Assembly: GCA_038030265.1 (NCBI GenBank)
Contig: CM075941.1
Location: 21,948,001-22,012,000, forward strand
Direction of reading: 5' to 3'
From: Corythucha ciliata
Taxonomy: Eukaryota; Arthropoda; Insecta; Hemiptera; Tingidae
DNA length: 64,000 bases
Each line of letters opens with the position of its first letter. Positions within the stretch are counted from its first letter, which is position 1. The notes beneath the pieces were generated by a model. The model was not told where the DNA came from and ran no database searches. It worked only from the letters and a program-made list of their open reading frames with translations. The position numbers were made by a program, and so were the translations under genes. Shown piece after piece: positions 46,901 through 58,790 of this stretch.

Positions 46901-47355
46901 TATCTCCCATCACAACTAACGAGGTCAATAACCTGAGACAGCCTGACACATACCTCGCCTCCCCACTTATCATGTCTGTTATTGGCAATGGTTCTGATGC
47001 TTTCAATCAGATCAAGTTTCTGAACTAAACTCCACTTTTCATGAGCAGGGCTCCAATATTTTGATGCATCTAGACACTTACGACCACAAAGAAAACACAA
47101 CGTTTTAAAATCAAAAGATTCACGGGTGATCTTTGCTGGAGGCTCCTTTATTGTTTGTTGAGGTGGCGTTGGACGTCTTATATAAATTTGGCGACACTTA
47201 CTGTGAACTTGGATTGAGTCATTTTGCAGGAACTTATCTTTAACGCCATCTTCACGAATTTCACTGCACTTGATTAAATTGTCGACCGCCTTTCTTGTCA
47301 GAGTAATTAGTTCACCACCTTTACCCTTACAAGGTTTTAACACACACTCCGTCAT
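43975..47355 (-). pseudogene. Large invertebrate zinc-finger family of unknown function, broken
   Basis: From memory, this is a family present in many copies in invertebrate genomes with no established function. From ATG 47355 come two zinc-binding modules: ECVLKPC...HSKC, then CFLCG...RYHWHC with the DLV word between. Next are GTGVSLHRKFGSKVLIDIL, QYVFDNADYNVHTLDGHNTF and HVMGGI (about 46270-46050), IRLGGFHLLMSF, GFIMAGSGLEEVYS, RRTDKFWSGVWSVMTIEQVL, SEQHVE and FELCAYPPSLFD (45520-44290). The end, VVFDGYERGSTKDEEHRR (44050-43995), is one frame over. Breaks: an A-run shift near 46636; TAG at 46409-46411; a T-run shift near 45490; TGA at 44283-44285 beside a doubled GGCGTTAG; and a shift near 44100. 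The two homopolymer shifts could be sequencing errors; the stops and the duplication are harder to dismiss. Confidence 0.8.
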
Positions 47356-47439
47356 AATTCCTACACTTTCACGTAATATTACGTTCGCGCAGTATTCTAA
47401 AAACAAACAATAAAAAAGTAACGGCTGAATGTCCATAGC

Positions 47440-48139
47440 AATATCACTCTCAAACAGAGGTGGCTTTTCGACAAGGCAAGTGAGGCGCCGCCTCGCCTAC
47501 AGTTCAAGCGAAAGCGAAGCAATTATTTTTTCAGCTCAAACTATTTTAGTTTTTATTTTGAATTATTTAGGTAAAAGTTTATTCCCGTACACACTAATCA
47601 CGTAAGTCTGAATTATCACATTTAAGGGGCAATTGCCTACGATAAACGTCAAGATTATCTCCACGAGAATCATCGAAGGAAATTCATACCCTTGTCGCCA
47701 TCCCCACATGCATAGAAAAGTATAACAATTGGAAAGTCACGCAGATCACGTTTTATTATTAACAGAATTCCTTATAGTGCTGTAAGGGTGCATATAGATT
47801 ACTATTCAACTCAATTTATCTTTAATATTTTAGTTTTGAAAGGATTAGCATAAATCATTCTAGTGCTGTAAGGGTGGTGGGGGGAAAATTTCGATTGCCC
47901 ACGAAATCCCTTACCTAAGATATCTACCGATCTAGGATACCCTGTCATCACTATCTAGCATATTTCCCCACCCCCTTGACGAATGTCGTCATAAATTGTC
48001 ATTTCTTCAATTGGAAACGCAGTTTTTGTTCATTCTCGTGACGTTTTAGCGGGAAACATCAGTAGTAACATGAAATGTGAATACCCCATAACAAAGCTTA
48101 TAAGATGGGGAAGATTTTGTGATGCATCGTCAGTCTGTG
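47440..48139. other. Intergenic stretch upstream of the zinc-finger pseudogene
   Basis: No open frame of note. The word TAGTGCTGTAAGGGTG occurs twice (about 47776 and 47860), enclosing an ~85 bp segment. No promoter motif stands out. Confidence 0.35.
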
Positions 48140-48505
48140 AAGATAGCGGTTTAGATGCAGCAATGTTTTGGAAAACGTACAAATTATGGATTTTACGCAA
48201 ATTTACGGCAAAAGACCAGATTTCAAGGAGTTGATGATGATTTCAAGCAGTGAACTGGGCTCTATCCTACATGAAATTTTCCGTAGTTTCTGAAACTGTC
48301 ATCAATGTTTGGATTGTTTGCTATATAAGCCGAGAAATCGCGGATTTTTGAAAGCAATTACTGTTTTTTTTTACTCATAAAAAAAAATCATAAATCTCGA
48401 ATGGATCGAGATAGGCTCGCTCCGGAGATGGATTGCGCACGGCTTTAGATGTAGTTTCACCCAAAATTTGGTGTCACAGTAATACGGATCCAATCCGTAT
48501 GTATG
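48140..48505 (-). repeat. Dispersed repeat W, copy 3 (inverted, diverged)
   Basis: TATATAAGCCGAGAAATCGC, GGATTTTTGAAAGCAATTAC, AATCATAAATCTCGAATGGATCG (given in part), TAGTTTCACCCAAAATTTGG and GTCACAGTAATACGGATCC are reverse complements of successive words in copies 1 and 2. More diverged than those two are from each other. Confidence 0.65.
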
Positions 48506-49365
48506 GGCTAGGCCTATGGAAGCTTCTTTTCTCTTAAAAAGTAGCGCCCCTTGAAAAGAAAGAGAGGTTGTTATTCCCTAAAGGGCATATTACTGATATT
48601 CTACCTTCCGATGAAACCACAATCTGCTTTCACAAAAAATAATCATGCATAAAAAAAAAGTTTCCTTATGCCAGTTTTTTCGAGAAAAAAAAAATTGAAA
48701 AATAGTTACTATTACACCCTCCGTAACTATAGAACCGTCCACTTTAGCAAGATTATCTTCGAAACACTTCATGTTGGCAATTTTGTGCTGATTATTTTTG
48801 TATATAGTCTTTTTTACGCTGAACCACATAGATTTCGAAATATTTGATAAATACTGGGGAAAAATGAAAATTTATCTATTCATTCCCCCCTCCCACCCAA
48901 ACCCATAGCACCAAATGGTGGAACTTTTTACCAATCAATATGTGGGTTGTGAGGAACAATTTGGCGTTGAAGGGAAACTTTCACTTTGGATGTTGGGGTT
49001 GGCCCATTTTTTTAAACAATTGCACCGTTCTAATTGAAGTACATATTTATTTGCGTGCATGAGCTGAGCACTTGTATGTGTGGGGTGCTTGTATTAATTA
49101 GCGAGAATGAATTTACCAACTCCAATAATAATGTTCTTCCAAGAACATCTATATATATTAAAAACAAGTTTGCGAATTTAGAAATTCTCGGCAGCAAACA
49201 CGCTTTGTGGCGGTAGGAAAAATGAAGGAAGAACGCTCGCCTTTTGGGCTTTGGGGAGAAATATGTAATACGTAAAGGAAATAACTTCATTAATGTAGAG
49301 TATCCGGATGAACCGTTTTGTGACGATTGGAACACTGGTATGTTTTTTTTATTCCGTCTTCTCCT

Positions 49366-51925
49366 TATTCAAATTCAAATTTATTGCCAACGCAACGCAA
49401 AGACTAAAGTTACAAGGCAACGTCAAAAACAATATTAAAAAACAAGAAAAATAAATTTGTGACGAAACGATTTTGGAGATTAATTCGTCAATTGAGTAGG
49501 GAGCCGCATCCACGCTGATACAGGGAAGCCGTCTTTTAAAGCATTCGAAAGAAATGCTAGGCTCCTTCAAATGCTGGGAGTTGTAAAGAATCGCTCCCTG
49601 TGAGTGAAATCAACTCTCAGGTCTAAGGCGCGCCTAGTAGCGTGGGAGTGGACAGAGGTGAAGGAAGGAAATTCCTCGATATGCGCGCGAACAAAAAGCA
49701 AAGTCCGAATAAAGATGCCGAACAACGTCTTAATCGAAAGTCGTTTGAACCACTCCCGGCACGAACAACCGCACATCGCGCGAATTGCGGCCTTTTGGAG
49801 TCGGAAAATCTTATCGCTGTGCGCGGAATTGACCCATACCTCGATGCCATAGGTCATACGGGAGTAAAAAAAAGCGAAAAATGCGTGCCTAAGCAGATCC
49901 GGCGAGACAGAGCCCCTCAGGAGGCGAATGACAAAAATAGGCCTCGAAAGCTGAGACGAGAGGGCTTAACGCGAGAGTCAAAGACAAGAACGAGAAGTTT
50001 GACCGTTTCAGATGAGAATTTAAACCCCATGTACAGGTTCTGCGTCTTATCCTCATTCTGTACCAGTCGGTTCGCAAGACACCAGGATCGGACCGCAGAG
50101 ATAGCACCGTCCAAAGCGCGAGAGAGATCCGCTTCATTCTTACTGGAGCATAGAACCGTCGTGTCATCAGCGTAGAGAAAAAAATCGAACACGGAGGGAG
50201 ATTGGGCGAAGCACAGGTCATTGATGAACAATAAGAATAGTATGGGGCCCAAGATAGAACCCTGCCGAACTCCGATGTTGGCGGCCTCAGCAAGCCCAGA
50301 CAGCTCACCCTCAAAGTGCACGCACTGCTGCCAGTCAACAAGATACGACTGAAAGAATCCGCAAGAGGATTTATCAAAGCCATAATGACGCAGTTTGGCG
50401 TTAAGAATGTCCACGTCCAGGGAATCGAACGCGCGCGAGAAGTCGAATAGTCTAAGGCCCACCTTTGATTCTGACTCCAAGCGACGCAGAATCGACTGCA
50501 AAAGTCGAATAGCAGCGAGCTAAATGGAGCGGTCCTTCCGGAAACCCAACTGGCTCTCCCCAAGAATGTGGTTAGCGTCGAGAAATTCAAGGAGACGAGA
50601 TAAGACCAACCGCTCAACCCGGCGAGAAAAGACTGGGATGATCGAGATGGGACGGAAGTCACATTAATCCCTACTGCTCGTCTTCTTCGGCACGGGCGGA
50701 AATTTTGAGGCAATAAGGTAACGTCCCCGACCTGAAGAAGCCATAAACCACGTGACAAAGAGGCTCACAGATGAATGAGGCAGAGGACTTGACGATACCA
50801 ACGGTTAAGCCGTAATAATCGAGAGCGGGGGAATTATTCAAACCAGAAATGGCGCTGAATGCCTCCTCCACGGACACATCCCTGAGAGTGAACGCAGCAG
50901 AAGACAGTACCCCTTTGCCCGTCGGCGGCAACGTTGCCAAAATAGCGATTGAATGTGTCCACGTCAAGGCTGGAGGGCGACGCTCCCGAGACCCTGCTTC
51001 CAGCTGGAAGCTTCCCCTTAATAATCCACCAAGCAGCCTTGGCCATGTTGGGCTCTGATCTAAGCAGGGAATCATTACAGGCGCTCATTGCCTCAATTAA
51101 CGGACGCACAGAACTCTCGAGCTGCTTTCAGCTTAGAGGCAATACCAGATCTCGAAGTTTCCGAAGTGGAGAGAAAGCCGTGGAGGGCTTATAACTCAAT
51201 ACAACGGCGTCTCAATTCATGAAGACCAACGGTTGCGTCCCGGTCTCGACGCATCAATTCTAACCGGGTGAAGTGAGAGCGCGCAATCAACTATGCCAAG
51301 AAATGTGTCGATGAATGAGACGGCTTGTCGAGTTGGGCATTTTTCGGCGTACACGTGAGAACCAGAGGCCATTAACTGAAGCGAACAAAGAGTAGAGGAT
51401 AGGCAAGGTCTGGGGAGACGTGCAGCGAAGAAACTTGCAACGGGGGTTTCCATAGTTAAGGGGCCTTTGAGCACCGTCAGCTCCTGAGCGCTGTGGTCCG
51501 AGAAGCTCTGGGGACTATGGTGGGCCTGGAAGAACGAAGAGTGCAGATTCGTGAGTATGTTATCGAGACAGGCCTGCGAACCAGTGTAGTGAGTTCTGGT
51601 AGGTCCCGAGATGGTTGGGAAAACACCAAAGGAGCTAATAAGATTCCTGAGCGAGGAAGAGTTACCGAAGTCAACATTGAAATCGCCAGCGACCACGATA
51701 GGGACTGACTAACCAGACGCCTTAATAAGTGGGGACTCGAAGAGCTCCAGAAATGAGCTAAAAGGAGAATCAGGTGGTCTGTACACGCAGCAGATAATGA
51801 CGCCGGGACTCGGGACGCGAGCAGCAGAGATCTCCATGACCCTCTCGGAAGAGAGCTGCGCCAAGGCAGGAATCTCAGAAGCGTTCACAGAACGTCTGAC
51901 GAAAAGAGTTGAGAAACCATGAGAT
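49366..51925 (-). pseudogene. Non-LTR retrotransposon (LINE), 5'-truncated and mutated
   Basis: The element copies itself by target-primed reverse transcription; this copy is inactive. From 51925 down there is the C-terminal part of an APE-type endonuclease: ICCVYRPPDSPFSSFLELFE, a TAG at 51709-51711, VVAGDFNVDFG, then LDNILTN and FSDHSA. A linker (WWIIKGKLP, DTFNRYFGNVAAD; 51040-50930) leads to reverse transcriptase: LRLFDFSRAFDSLDVDIL (motif A), GVRQGSILGPILFLLFINDL (B) and LYADDTTVL (C, YADD near 50174-50163). The C-terminal region reads MTYGIEVWVNS...LQKAAIRAMC (49857-49790). ORF1 and the endonuclease N-terminus are missing. Several frameshifts and a stop before LAAIRLLQS (about 50520) break it. 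The 3' end is a TTTGAATTTGAATA-type tail at 49366-49390. Jockey or CR1 clade is likely but unresolved. Confidence 0.85.
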
Positions 51926-53804
51926 GCGACCTTTCATGCGAAAAAAGAAACACAGATGAGTTTCAGTGGGGGCAAAAACTTCAATACCCGAGCTGGGGAG
52001 CCAATGCTCAAATCACCAAGATTCCAACTCAACCAACCGAGGGCTCAAGCTCAACAACTGCCATTGGCCAGCCAAAGCCGCTTTCAATCTTTAATTAAGT
52101 TTAAATATTTGTCTACTGCTCAGTTGACGCCTGGGAAAGAGAAAATGTCGAGCACCGGCAATGCTGATGAGCAGTCATTTTCAAGGAATTATAGTATTTG
52201 CCTTTTACAAGGCAAAAACTTCTCTCATCTTCCTGGTTGAAGTAAAGACAACAGTACGATTAAAGGGTGAAATTGGCTGGCTGGTTGAAATAGAGGCTGA
52301 CGGCATTTTTTTTCATGAAAAACAGGAAAAAATGCAGCTTACTTTGAATGAAACGCGCTAAAACGTATTCACGTTAAACTCCGGATTTTATTTTTAAACC
52401 TCCCACGCGGGCTAGTACACGAAGGGGTGTTATATGGAATAACACGGGTGGTATCCACGTGGCAACCATTTTAATTGTGATAGGATAACGCCGTGTTAAA
52501 ATTATAACACCCCTTCGTACTTGCCCTCCAGATCGCTTCATTAAAAATTTATAAGAGGATTTCAAAATCATCTCACCGTCAGATACACCTTAAAAACCTT
52601 AAAAATTAAAAAACGTCTCCTAATGATTATAGCACAGTGCTTCCTCGCTTTTCACCCCCTCCCCCTTGTACGATTTTGACGAAATTAATAGGGGACCCTC
52701 TGCTAGCCAACACATATATTCCCTGAAAATTTCATCAAATTCGGATAAAAACTATGGAAGATATGCTTGTTACAAGGATTTGCGGACAGACAGACAGACA
52801 GACACGAAACCGAAATTGTTCAGGAAGGCATAAAACGTGAAATGCAAGTGGAAATTTCGATTTTAAAGAAGAAAAAAAAAATATTTCCTAAAAGTGAAAA
52901 CAATGCTTCCGTAACTCGGAAGCAATATGAAACCATGTTGTCAAGGAAAACAAAAACGAAAAAAAAGACGCCTGAGGACGTTGCGCCTGACGAAACGTCT
53001 CTCAAAGAACAAACAAAAAAAAAAAAAAAAACACGGCAGGATCGGTCATTAAAATTGAGAAAAAAGTTGATAATTTTCTTTTTAAAAAAGGATTCTCCTA
53101 CTGTTTGTTGTCCTGAACTCCTATGACAGCGCGCTATAGGGTGCGGATGGTTCCAACATTTGACGGGAGTCAACAGTGAACGTGACGGGGCATAAGCGCA
53201 GAATTTTTTCAAAAACATCTATGGACGGCAGCCGATAGCGCGTGCTCTTTCATTCAAGGTTTTTTTTTTTTTGACGTTGGAAACCATTTTTCAAGTTGAG
53301 CTAGGTCGGAGGGCAATTAAAAAAACAAGAGTTATGAGAATGAAACCCCCTGGGGGGAAAAAACAGGAAGAACCGCGCACATTTCCGTTCCAACTCTGGG
53401 GCCTTCAGCCGAAGATTTATTTTAAAAATAGTGCCGACGTTCGTATCTCGCGTGATAAAAACACGGACATGTAATTTTATCGCCGCGTCACTTATACCGG
53501 AGATGTTTGCTACCCTCAACTTCGGAATGCTTGAAGTGCTGTGTCGATGGAGGAAAGGGAGATCGAAATCTCCGAAATGACCAATGAGTGCCCCTCCGTT
53601 CGAATGATCACTTTCAATATTTTATTTTATGTGCACGCTCACACAACGGCACTTTAAATTAAGCTTTTTTTTTTTTTAACGTAAGGAAGTGGTGTAATTC
53701 GTGGCACAGCCCCGCTTTGAAGTGACAAACTGTTCCTTCTAATAGGCGTTTTTTTTTGTTTTTTTTTTTTCAAGCACCTTTTCATAATTTAACGAAAAAA
53801 CAAA
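51926..53804. other. Region upstream of the receptor coding exon
   Basis: 52413-52520 is an imperfect hairpin (GTACACGAAGGGGTGTTATA against TATAACACCCCTTCGTAC). A small ACAG microsatellite lies at 52787-52804, after words (ATTTCATCAAATTCGG) often seen at ends of invertebrate repeats. Poly-A and poly-T tracts are common. Any non-coding first exon and promoter of the receptor gene could lie here or further upstream; I cannot place them. Confidence 0.4.
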
Positions 53805-53815
53805 CATCTTTTCAG
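53805..53815 (+). promoter_or_regulatory. Splice acceptor before the first coding exon
   Basis: CATCTTTTCAG directly precedes GGGATG, with a T-rich tract upstream (53748-53770). It implies at least one upstream non-coding exon for the receptor gene and supports the ATG at 53819 as start. Inference from consensus only. Confidence 0.55.
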
Positions 53816-53818
53816 GGG

Positions 53819-54618
53819 ATGCTGTTGAGTCGTCAGGTCCTGTGGTGGTTGGTTCTCATTGCGGAAACATTCGCCAAGCTCTGCCCTTCGGCAGACATCA
53901 GAAATTCAGTCTCGCAACTGTCGCAATTGTCAGGTTGCAAAATAATTGAGGGATTCCTGCAGGTAAAGAAAACGTGATTCTCTTCCTTCTTCTCTCCTCC
54001 GTTCTTCTCTTTAACGATGTGGTTGCTGGATGAGGGGGGTTGGTTGGTATGACCAAGGGATGTGAAGCATTTCTGTTGTGATTTGGTTGGACGGGGCGGG
54101 GAGTTTTGAAATGAAAAGCGATAATGTCCTCTCCCTGTTCACATAAAAATGTAATTAAAAATCATGAGCGGGGTTGGGGGCGAGTGAGAGGAGGTTTTAA
54201 TTTTTAGACTAATTATTCGAGGAGCTTCTATCTGCCCTTTATTCCTTTTTGAATGATATTAAAATAAATTCGCCCCCTCCTCCTCAGCCCTTTTGAGATT
54301 AAAAGGGAATGTACAAAACTAATTCGAAGTTCCTTTTTTTCTTCTTCTTTTAGATAGTTCTGATTGATTCGGCGACGGAAGCAGACTATAAAAATTGGAC
54401 ATTTCCCGAACTGCGTGAAGTCACAGAGTACGTCATTTTCTATCGAGTCTCCGGTCTCAAATCAGTAGCGTCGCTTTTCCCAAATCTGTCGGTGATACGG
54501 GGCGAAAGACTTGTACAGGACTACGCTTTGATTCTGTCCGAAATGTTCGATCTAACTGATATCTCGCTGACGTCGTTGACAATTATTCGAGGATCGGTGG
54601 CTTTAAACAAGAATCCAC
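53819..54618 (+). CDS. InR: Insulin/IGF-type receptor tyrosine kinase, first two coding exons
   Basis: Insulin-like receptors are membrane tyrosine kinases that bind insulin-like peptides through L1-CR-L2 ectodomains and control growth and metabolism. Coding exon 1 (53819-53962, 48 codons) gives a signal peptide, MLLSRQVLWWLVLIAETFA, then CPSADIRNSVSQL...LSGCKIIEGFLQ. Its two Cys, 18 residues apart, match the conserved first L1 disulfide. The donor CAG|GTAAAG (phase 0) and acceptor TTTTAG|ATAG bound a 391 bp intron. Exon 2 (54354-54618, 88 codons plus one base) continues with FPELREVTEYVIFYRVSGL, LFPNLSVIRGERL, YALILSE and IIRGSVALNKNP, the L1 beta-helix repeats, with NWT and NLS glycosylation sequons. 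It ends at donor CAC|GTGAGT (phase 1). The Cys-rich, FnIII, transmembrane and kinase parts lie beyond the window. L1 alone cannot prove insulin receptor against a closely related paralogue. Confidence 0.88.
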
Positions 54619-54659
54619 GTGAGTTTTTTATTTATTTATTTATTATTATTATTGTTTAA

Positions 54660-55175
54660 ATTTAAACATGGGTCTACAAGTAGTTTTGCAATAGTTTTAC
54701 CAAATTTTGTTTCACAAATAAGCTTCAAATTACTGTGGTTAAAGCTTTCCTATGGCGCGACCTTGACTGTGGTCAGACCTTTGCTGGAGCTGGACCTTAC
54801 TGTGGTTGAATATTTGATATTCAACCTTCAGCCTTACTGGGTCATCTATGTGGTTAGAGCTTTACTGCGATGTGGTGCTTTGCTGTGGCTGGGCCTTTGC
54901 TGAGATTGGACCTTAGCTGTGGTTGGACCTTCGCGTGGTGAACCTTTGCTATAGTTGAGCCTTATTGGACCATATTTGAGGTTCGAGCCTTACTGTGGTT
55001 TGTAGCTTTACTGTGGTTGGGCCGTCTTTATGGTCGGAGCTTTACTATGGTTTGGAGCTTTGCTTTACGGTTGGGGAACTGTGGTTGGAGGTTTAAAACT
55101 GTGGTTAGAGCTTTGCTGTGGCACGTTCCTCACTGTGGTCGGGCGTTTGCTGTGGTTGAATCTCGGCAATGTTTG
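54660..55175 (+). repeat. Degenerate tandem array, type D (~20 bp), intronic
   Basis: Many imperfect units resemble GCTGTGGTTGGACCTTTACT, with variants TGGTTGGAGCTTT and GTGGTTGAGCCTTA. Units are shorter than in arrays A to C but show the same loose style. It lies shortly after the splice donor of receptor exon 2 and on the sense strand is G/T-rich. Confidence 0.7.
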
Positions 55176-55583
55176 GGCAACTCCCGGTGGTGAAATTCAC
55201 CATTAGGGTCGTTTAAACGAGCAATAAAATTGCGAGACACCTCTGAACACGTGATACCATGTAAACAAGACAAACATAAAATATTTTCTATGAGACGAAG
55301 CTACATTGCACTCAGGAAAAGTTGCCACAAACGTCTCAGAACTTATTGCTACTGTCTGAAAAAGTCAAGATCAGGATTTGTCTTCTCCCTGCGGACACTG
55401 AAAAATGAGCTAAAAAGTAGGACATGCCCGGGGCAAGTAGAGCGTCTACGTTCACCCTACATATGTGACGATCGTGCAAAACACGGCCGCACACAAGCGT
55501 GGACTTGGCTGAGATGAGACAGGCGAGGCTTAGAGTTGGGTGGAGCATAGGCCTCGCCCTTTACCTCTTCCTCATCAGCTCTT

Positions 55584-55983
55584 CTTAAGGCGGGGTTTCA
55601 GGCGGGTTTCCTCGACCCCTTCCCAATTGGCCCTCGCCTAAACTTCGCACATAAATTTTGGCTCTATTTCTGCACCAATATTCGATTTCAAAGTCTTATT
55701 TTAATCTTCAAGAAGTTCTACAGTGATGTTAGATCTTGCTTTTCCAAATTTCATTCCTGAAATTACCTTAAAACACATTCGAATTCCAAAGTGCTTTGGG
55801 GTTATTTTAGGGATACAATTTGAAAAAGCAAGATCTAACGTCACTGTAGAACTTCCCGGAAATTAAAATAAAACTTTGAAATCGAATATCGGTGCAGAAA
55901 TAGAGCCAAAATTTATGTGCGAAGTTTAGGCGAGGGATGACTGGGAAGAGGTCGAGGAAACCCGCCTGAAACCCCCCCTTAAG
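55584..55983. mobile_element. Foldback element with ~165 bp arms
   Basis: CTTAAGGCGGGGTTTCAGGC at the left is mirrored by GCCTGAAACCCCCCCTTAAG at the right. The arms also share TCGCCTAAACTTCGCACATA, GAATATCGGTGCAGAAATAG in inverse form, and AGTTCTACAGTGA. Only about 70 bp separates them. Non-coding. Confidence 0.75.
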
Positions 55984-56493
55984 TTCCCTAAGGTCTGGGG
56001 GCATTGAGGTAAATAACTGGAGAAAGCCTGAATTGGCTGGGGGGTGGGTAGAAGGGTTGTCACAATTGTGGCCGCCAAAGTACACCTTCAGAACCTTGAA
56101 TTTACCTCTACATCGTTAGGTTATCAAAAAAAATGCTCACCTACCCCCTGAGATTAATGCAAAATTACAAAAAAAGAGCCCGAGTTAGAAAGAACAAGGG
56201 GTATTTCGGGGAATTTGTTCGGTAAAAACTAAATCAAACTCGTCAACACTCTCGTTCTCAAAGCGTGCACGACTTGATGTTCATACGATTTCATTGTAAA
56301 TGTCATCGTTCGTGGCACGTAGCCGTGTTTTCAAGTGTATTTTGGTGTTTATTTTCTAAAATAAGTGGCCCTGATCGCATTCCATCAACATACTAGGAAA
56401 AAGATTACATGGGCGAGACAGTCGCAAGTTCAAAAAGAGCCGTTCCGTCTCTTGAGGACTGCGAAACAAGGATTTGAACAAAAGTCGCCACAC

Positions 56494-56856
56494 TCATGCA
56501 GTTCTCGCTGTGCTCGAACCACGGGTCTTCTCATTCGCAGTGCTGGTACATCTAATGTTTCTGAAATAGTTTGTTTCTTGCTTGCGAGCGATTATTATGT
56601 GAAATAAACGTTCGTGATTTGATTTCTTAGCCCTGTATTTCTCTTTGCTATCAGAAGATCGACCCCTGTAGAAAGTTAGAAACATACCCAAAAATACACA
56701 ACACATCAGTAAAAAACAAGTTATCTTGAACTCAGAAACATCACGTATTCCATAAAAAACATGAGTGACGGATTTCCCGGTGGCTTCTGTCGTGATTCCC
56801 GGTAGAGGATTGGAGCTACTGCGCACGTTGAAATATCCGGAAAAGAAGTCCAACAT
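56494..56856 (-). CDS. Putative small single-pass membrane protein (doubtful)
   Basis: A 120-codon minus-strand frame starts MLDFFSGYFNV in a reasonable context (CGACCATGT). It has TEATGKSVTHVFYGIRDVSEF and a hydrophobic segment of about 18 residues (ITCFLLMCCVFLGMFLTF, residues 65-82) followed by basic residues. No family is recognised. It would be a gene nested in the receptor intron on the opposite strand. The C-terminal part (after about residue 90) looks like random translation, so the true product, if any, may be shorter or spliced. Confidence 0.25.
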   Translation of the reverse strand: MLDFFSGYFNVRSSSNPLPGITTEATGKSVTHVFYGIRDVSEFKITCFLLMCCVFLGMFLTFYRGRSSDSKEKYRAKKSNHERLFHIIIARKQETNYFRNIRCTSTANEKTRGSSTARTA

Positions 56857-57330
56857 GGTCGACCGTTTAAAATAAAGATTCTCTGGAGTATAGTTGTGGT
56901 TTATTCACTTTATTAATGCCCTGTGAAACAATCTAAAAACTCACAGTGACAATTTCTAGGCATGCTAGAGGAAAAAAAGAACAAAACTAGAAATTCAAAG
57001 TGGACATGAGTAAATAAAAAACAACTTGACTTAGAGTTACTTTGTGGTTCACAAGGTGCACCTTTGTGGTGCAAGGTGAAGGGAAGGGAGGGAAAAGAGA
57101 CTTTTGCGCACCTAATTTTCTGCGCGTTCCGGGCACAGGATCACACTGGAAATATTCATTTCTCCCTTGAAATATATGGTGGTTTCTCTTCCACCAAGGT
57201 GCACCACCATAACTACGGTGAACAAATTTCAAGCCCAAGCTTTCTCCATTCATTTTTATCTCTATGTCTGGGGGGAAATCAATATCATTACTTCCGGTAG
57301 AGAACCTATAATCAGACAGGTAAAATCACA

Positions 57331-57455
57331 GACGCCATGTTCGCTCTTATCAATTATCAGTCTTGTAAAATCCACCTTTTGTTGATGTTTTGTGGATGTC
57401 AACAAACCACCCCCCAACCATTCTTATTAAACTGATAAGAACGAACATGGCGCCG
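57331..57455. repeat. Imperfect inverted repeat
   Basis: GACGCCATGTTCGCTCTTATC near 57331 (in part) pairs with CTGATAAGAACGAACATGGC ending near 57451. Possibly a small MITE. Confidence 0.5.
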
Positions 57456-57855
57456 TATGCGTCTACTCGTCTTTAAAGGTTCCTTACTTCCGGTGAAGTG
57501 AGTAGGTAATCAATCAAAACGCTTTTTGGAGTGAGCTGTGAGCCACAGAAAGTTATGGACATCATGAAAAACCAACTAAAAACGGGCTTTTCTTCTCAGT
57601 AAGTATGAATAATTATTTAAAAATTTATAGTTAGCCACAACTATAAACTGGACATAAAGTATTTTTCCTACTATCGTTTGTAAAGAAGGGTTTTAAGTAC
57701 GTGTTCAGCGTGCTTAAAGACGTACTTCACGCACGCTGTGCGGCACAGAGTGAAGATGGGTGAGGGGGGAATGGAACCGCCAGGTGGAATTCAAATTATT
57801 CTAGTAAGTGACCGTATAGTCAGCTGATATTTCGGTGGAAGGATTGAGGGCCTGC

Positions 57856-57975
57856 AATGCTAAAGTCTGTCCACTTAGGGATGGACTCTCGTCCGCACCC
57901 GAATTTAGTGAAATGAGCTTCCCCTTTACCCCCTCTTCTAAAAATAACTCACCGGGAATAATTTTATAGTTGAAC
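57856..57975. mobile_element. Fragment related to the MITE at 37640-37915
   Basis: AAGTCTGTCCACTTAGGGAT, then CCCCTTTACCCC and CACCGGGAATAATTTTA, follow the same order as in the complete copy. The second terminus is not recognisable here. Confidence 0.6.
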
Positions 57976-58790
57976 CACATTTTAATGGAACCTAAAAATC
58001 AATAAAACCAATTACATATACCAATTTGTTTTACATATTACGATTAGGTTCATTTAAATCTGGAAATTTTGTTTTAAAAATCCATCAGAGTTGGGTTCAA
58101 CTCATAGAGGTAGAACATGGAGGGAACCTTGTTGTGGAATGGGTTCATATGGACCACATTGATGAAGTGCGGAGGTGTCCCTTATTTTTATAACCTGTAC
58201 AACGTAAACTTCCTAAAAAACAAACTTGTAATATTTTATTTGTAATCATTCCCGTTGGCTTAATCAATTCCGTGAAATCTGTGATATTCGTGCGTATTCA
58301 TCTTGAGGAATTTTTCAAACTTAAAATTTTGAATCCAAACGGTTCGTCCCATCATGCTCAGTGACATTGTTGAGAGTGAATCAGTTCGTTTTTCACGCGA
58401 ACTCTACTTGAAACGGTTTTGCCATTCTCACGTCTTGCACCTATTCGTGGAGTTCCGAGGCCCCGATATGAGGCCTAACATCTCTGATGAGCATAGATCG
58501 CGTGTAGCTTTTCATAAACTTTTAATGATTATAATTTATAAAACTACCAAGAACTCCGCCGGTCGCTTCCCGCCCGTTGGAACGGTACTCGGGCGCATAC
58601 GTTGACGTCCGAACAGCAACACTGCATCGTCGGCAGAACGAACGCGGTTTCAGTGGAGCACAGTGTCTAGTATCGCACGAACCACCACCGCCCGGGTCAG
58701 CCGCTCTTTCATGATTCGCGGCGTTTGCGAGATACTAAGAGTCGCTACCACATGAGCGTATGGGCTGCGAACAAGAATGAACCGTTTGTA

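Noticed and set aside
49642..50175. 177-codon plus-strand open frame
   Set aside because: It is the antisense shadow of the LINE reverse transcriptase and C-terminal region.
49889..50758. 289-codon minus-strand open frame
   Set aside because: It overlaps the reverse transcriptase in the wrong frame; motifs A, B and C with YADD lie in the 50501-49917 frame.
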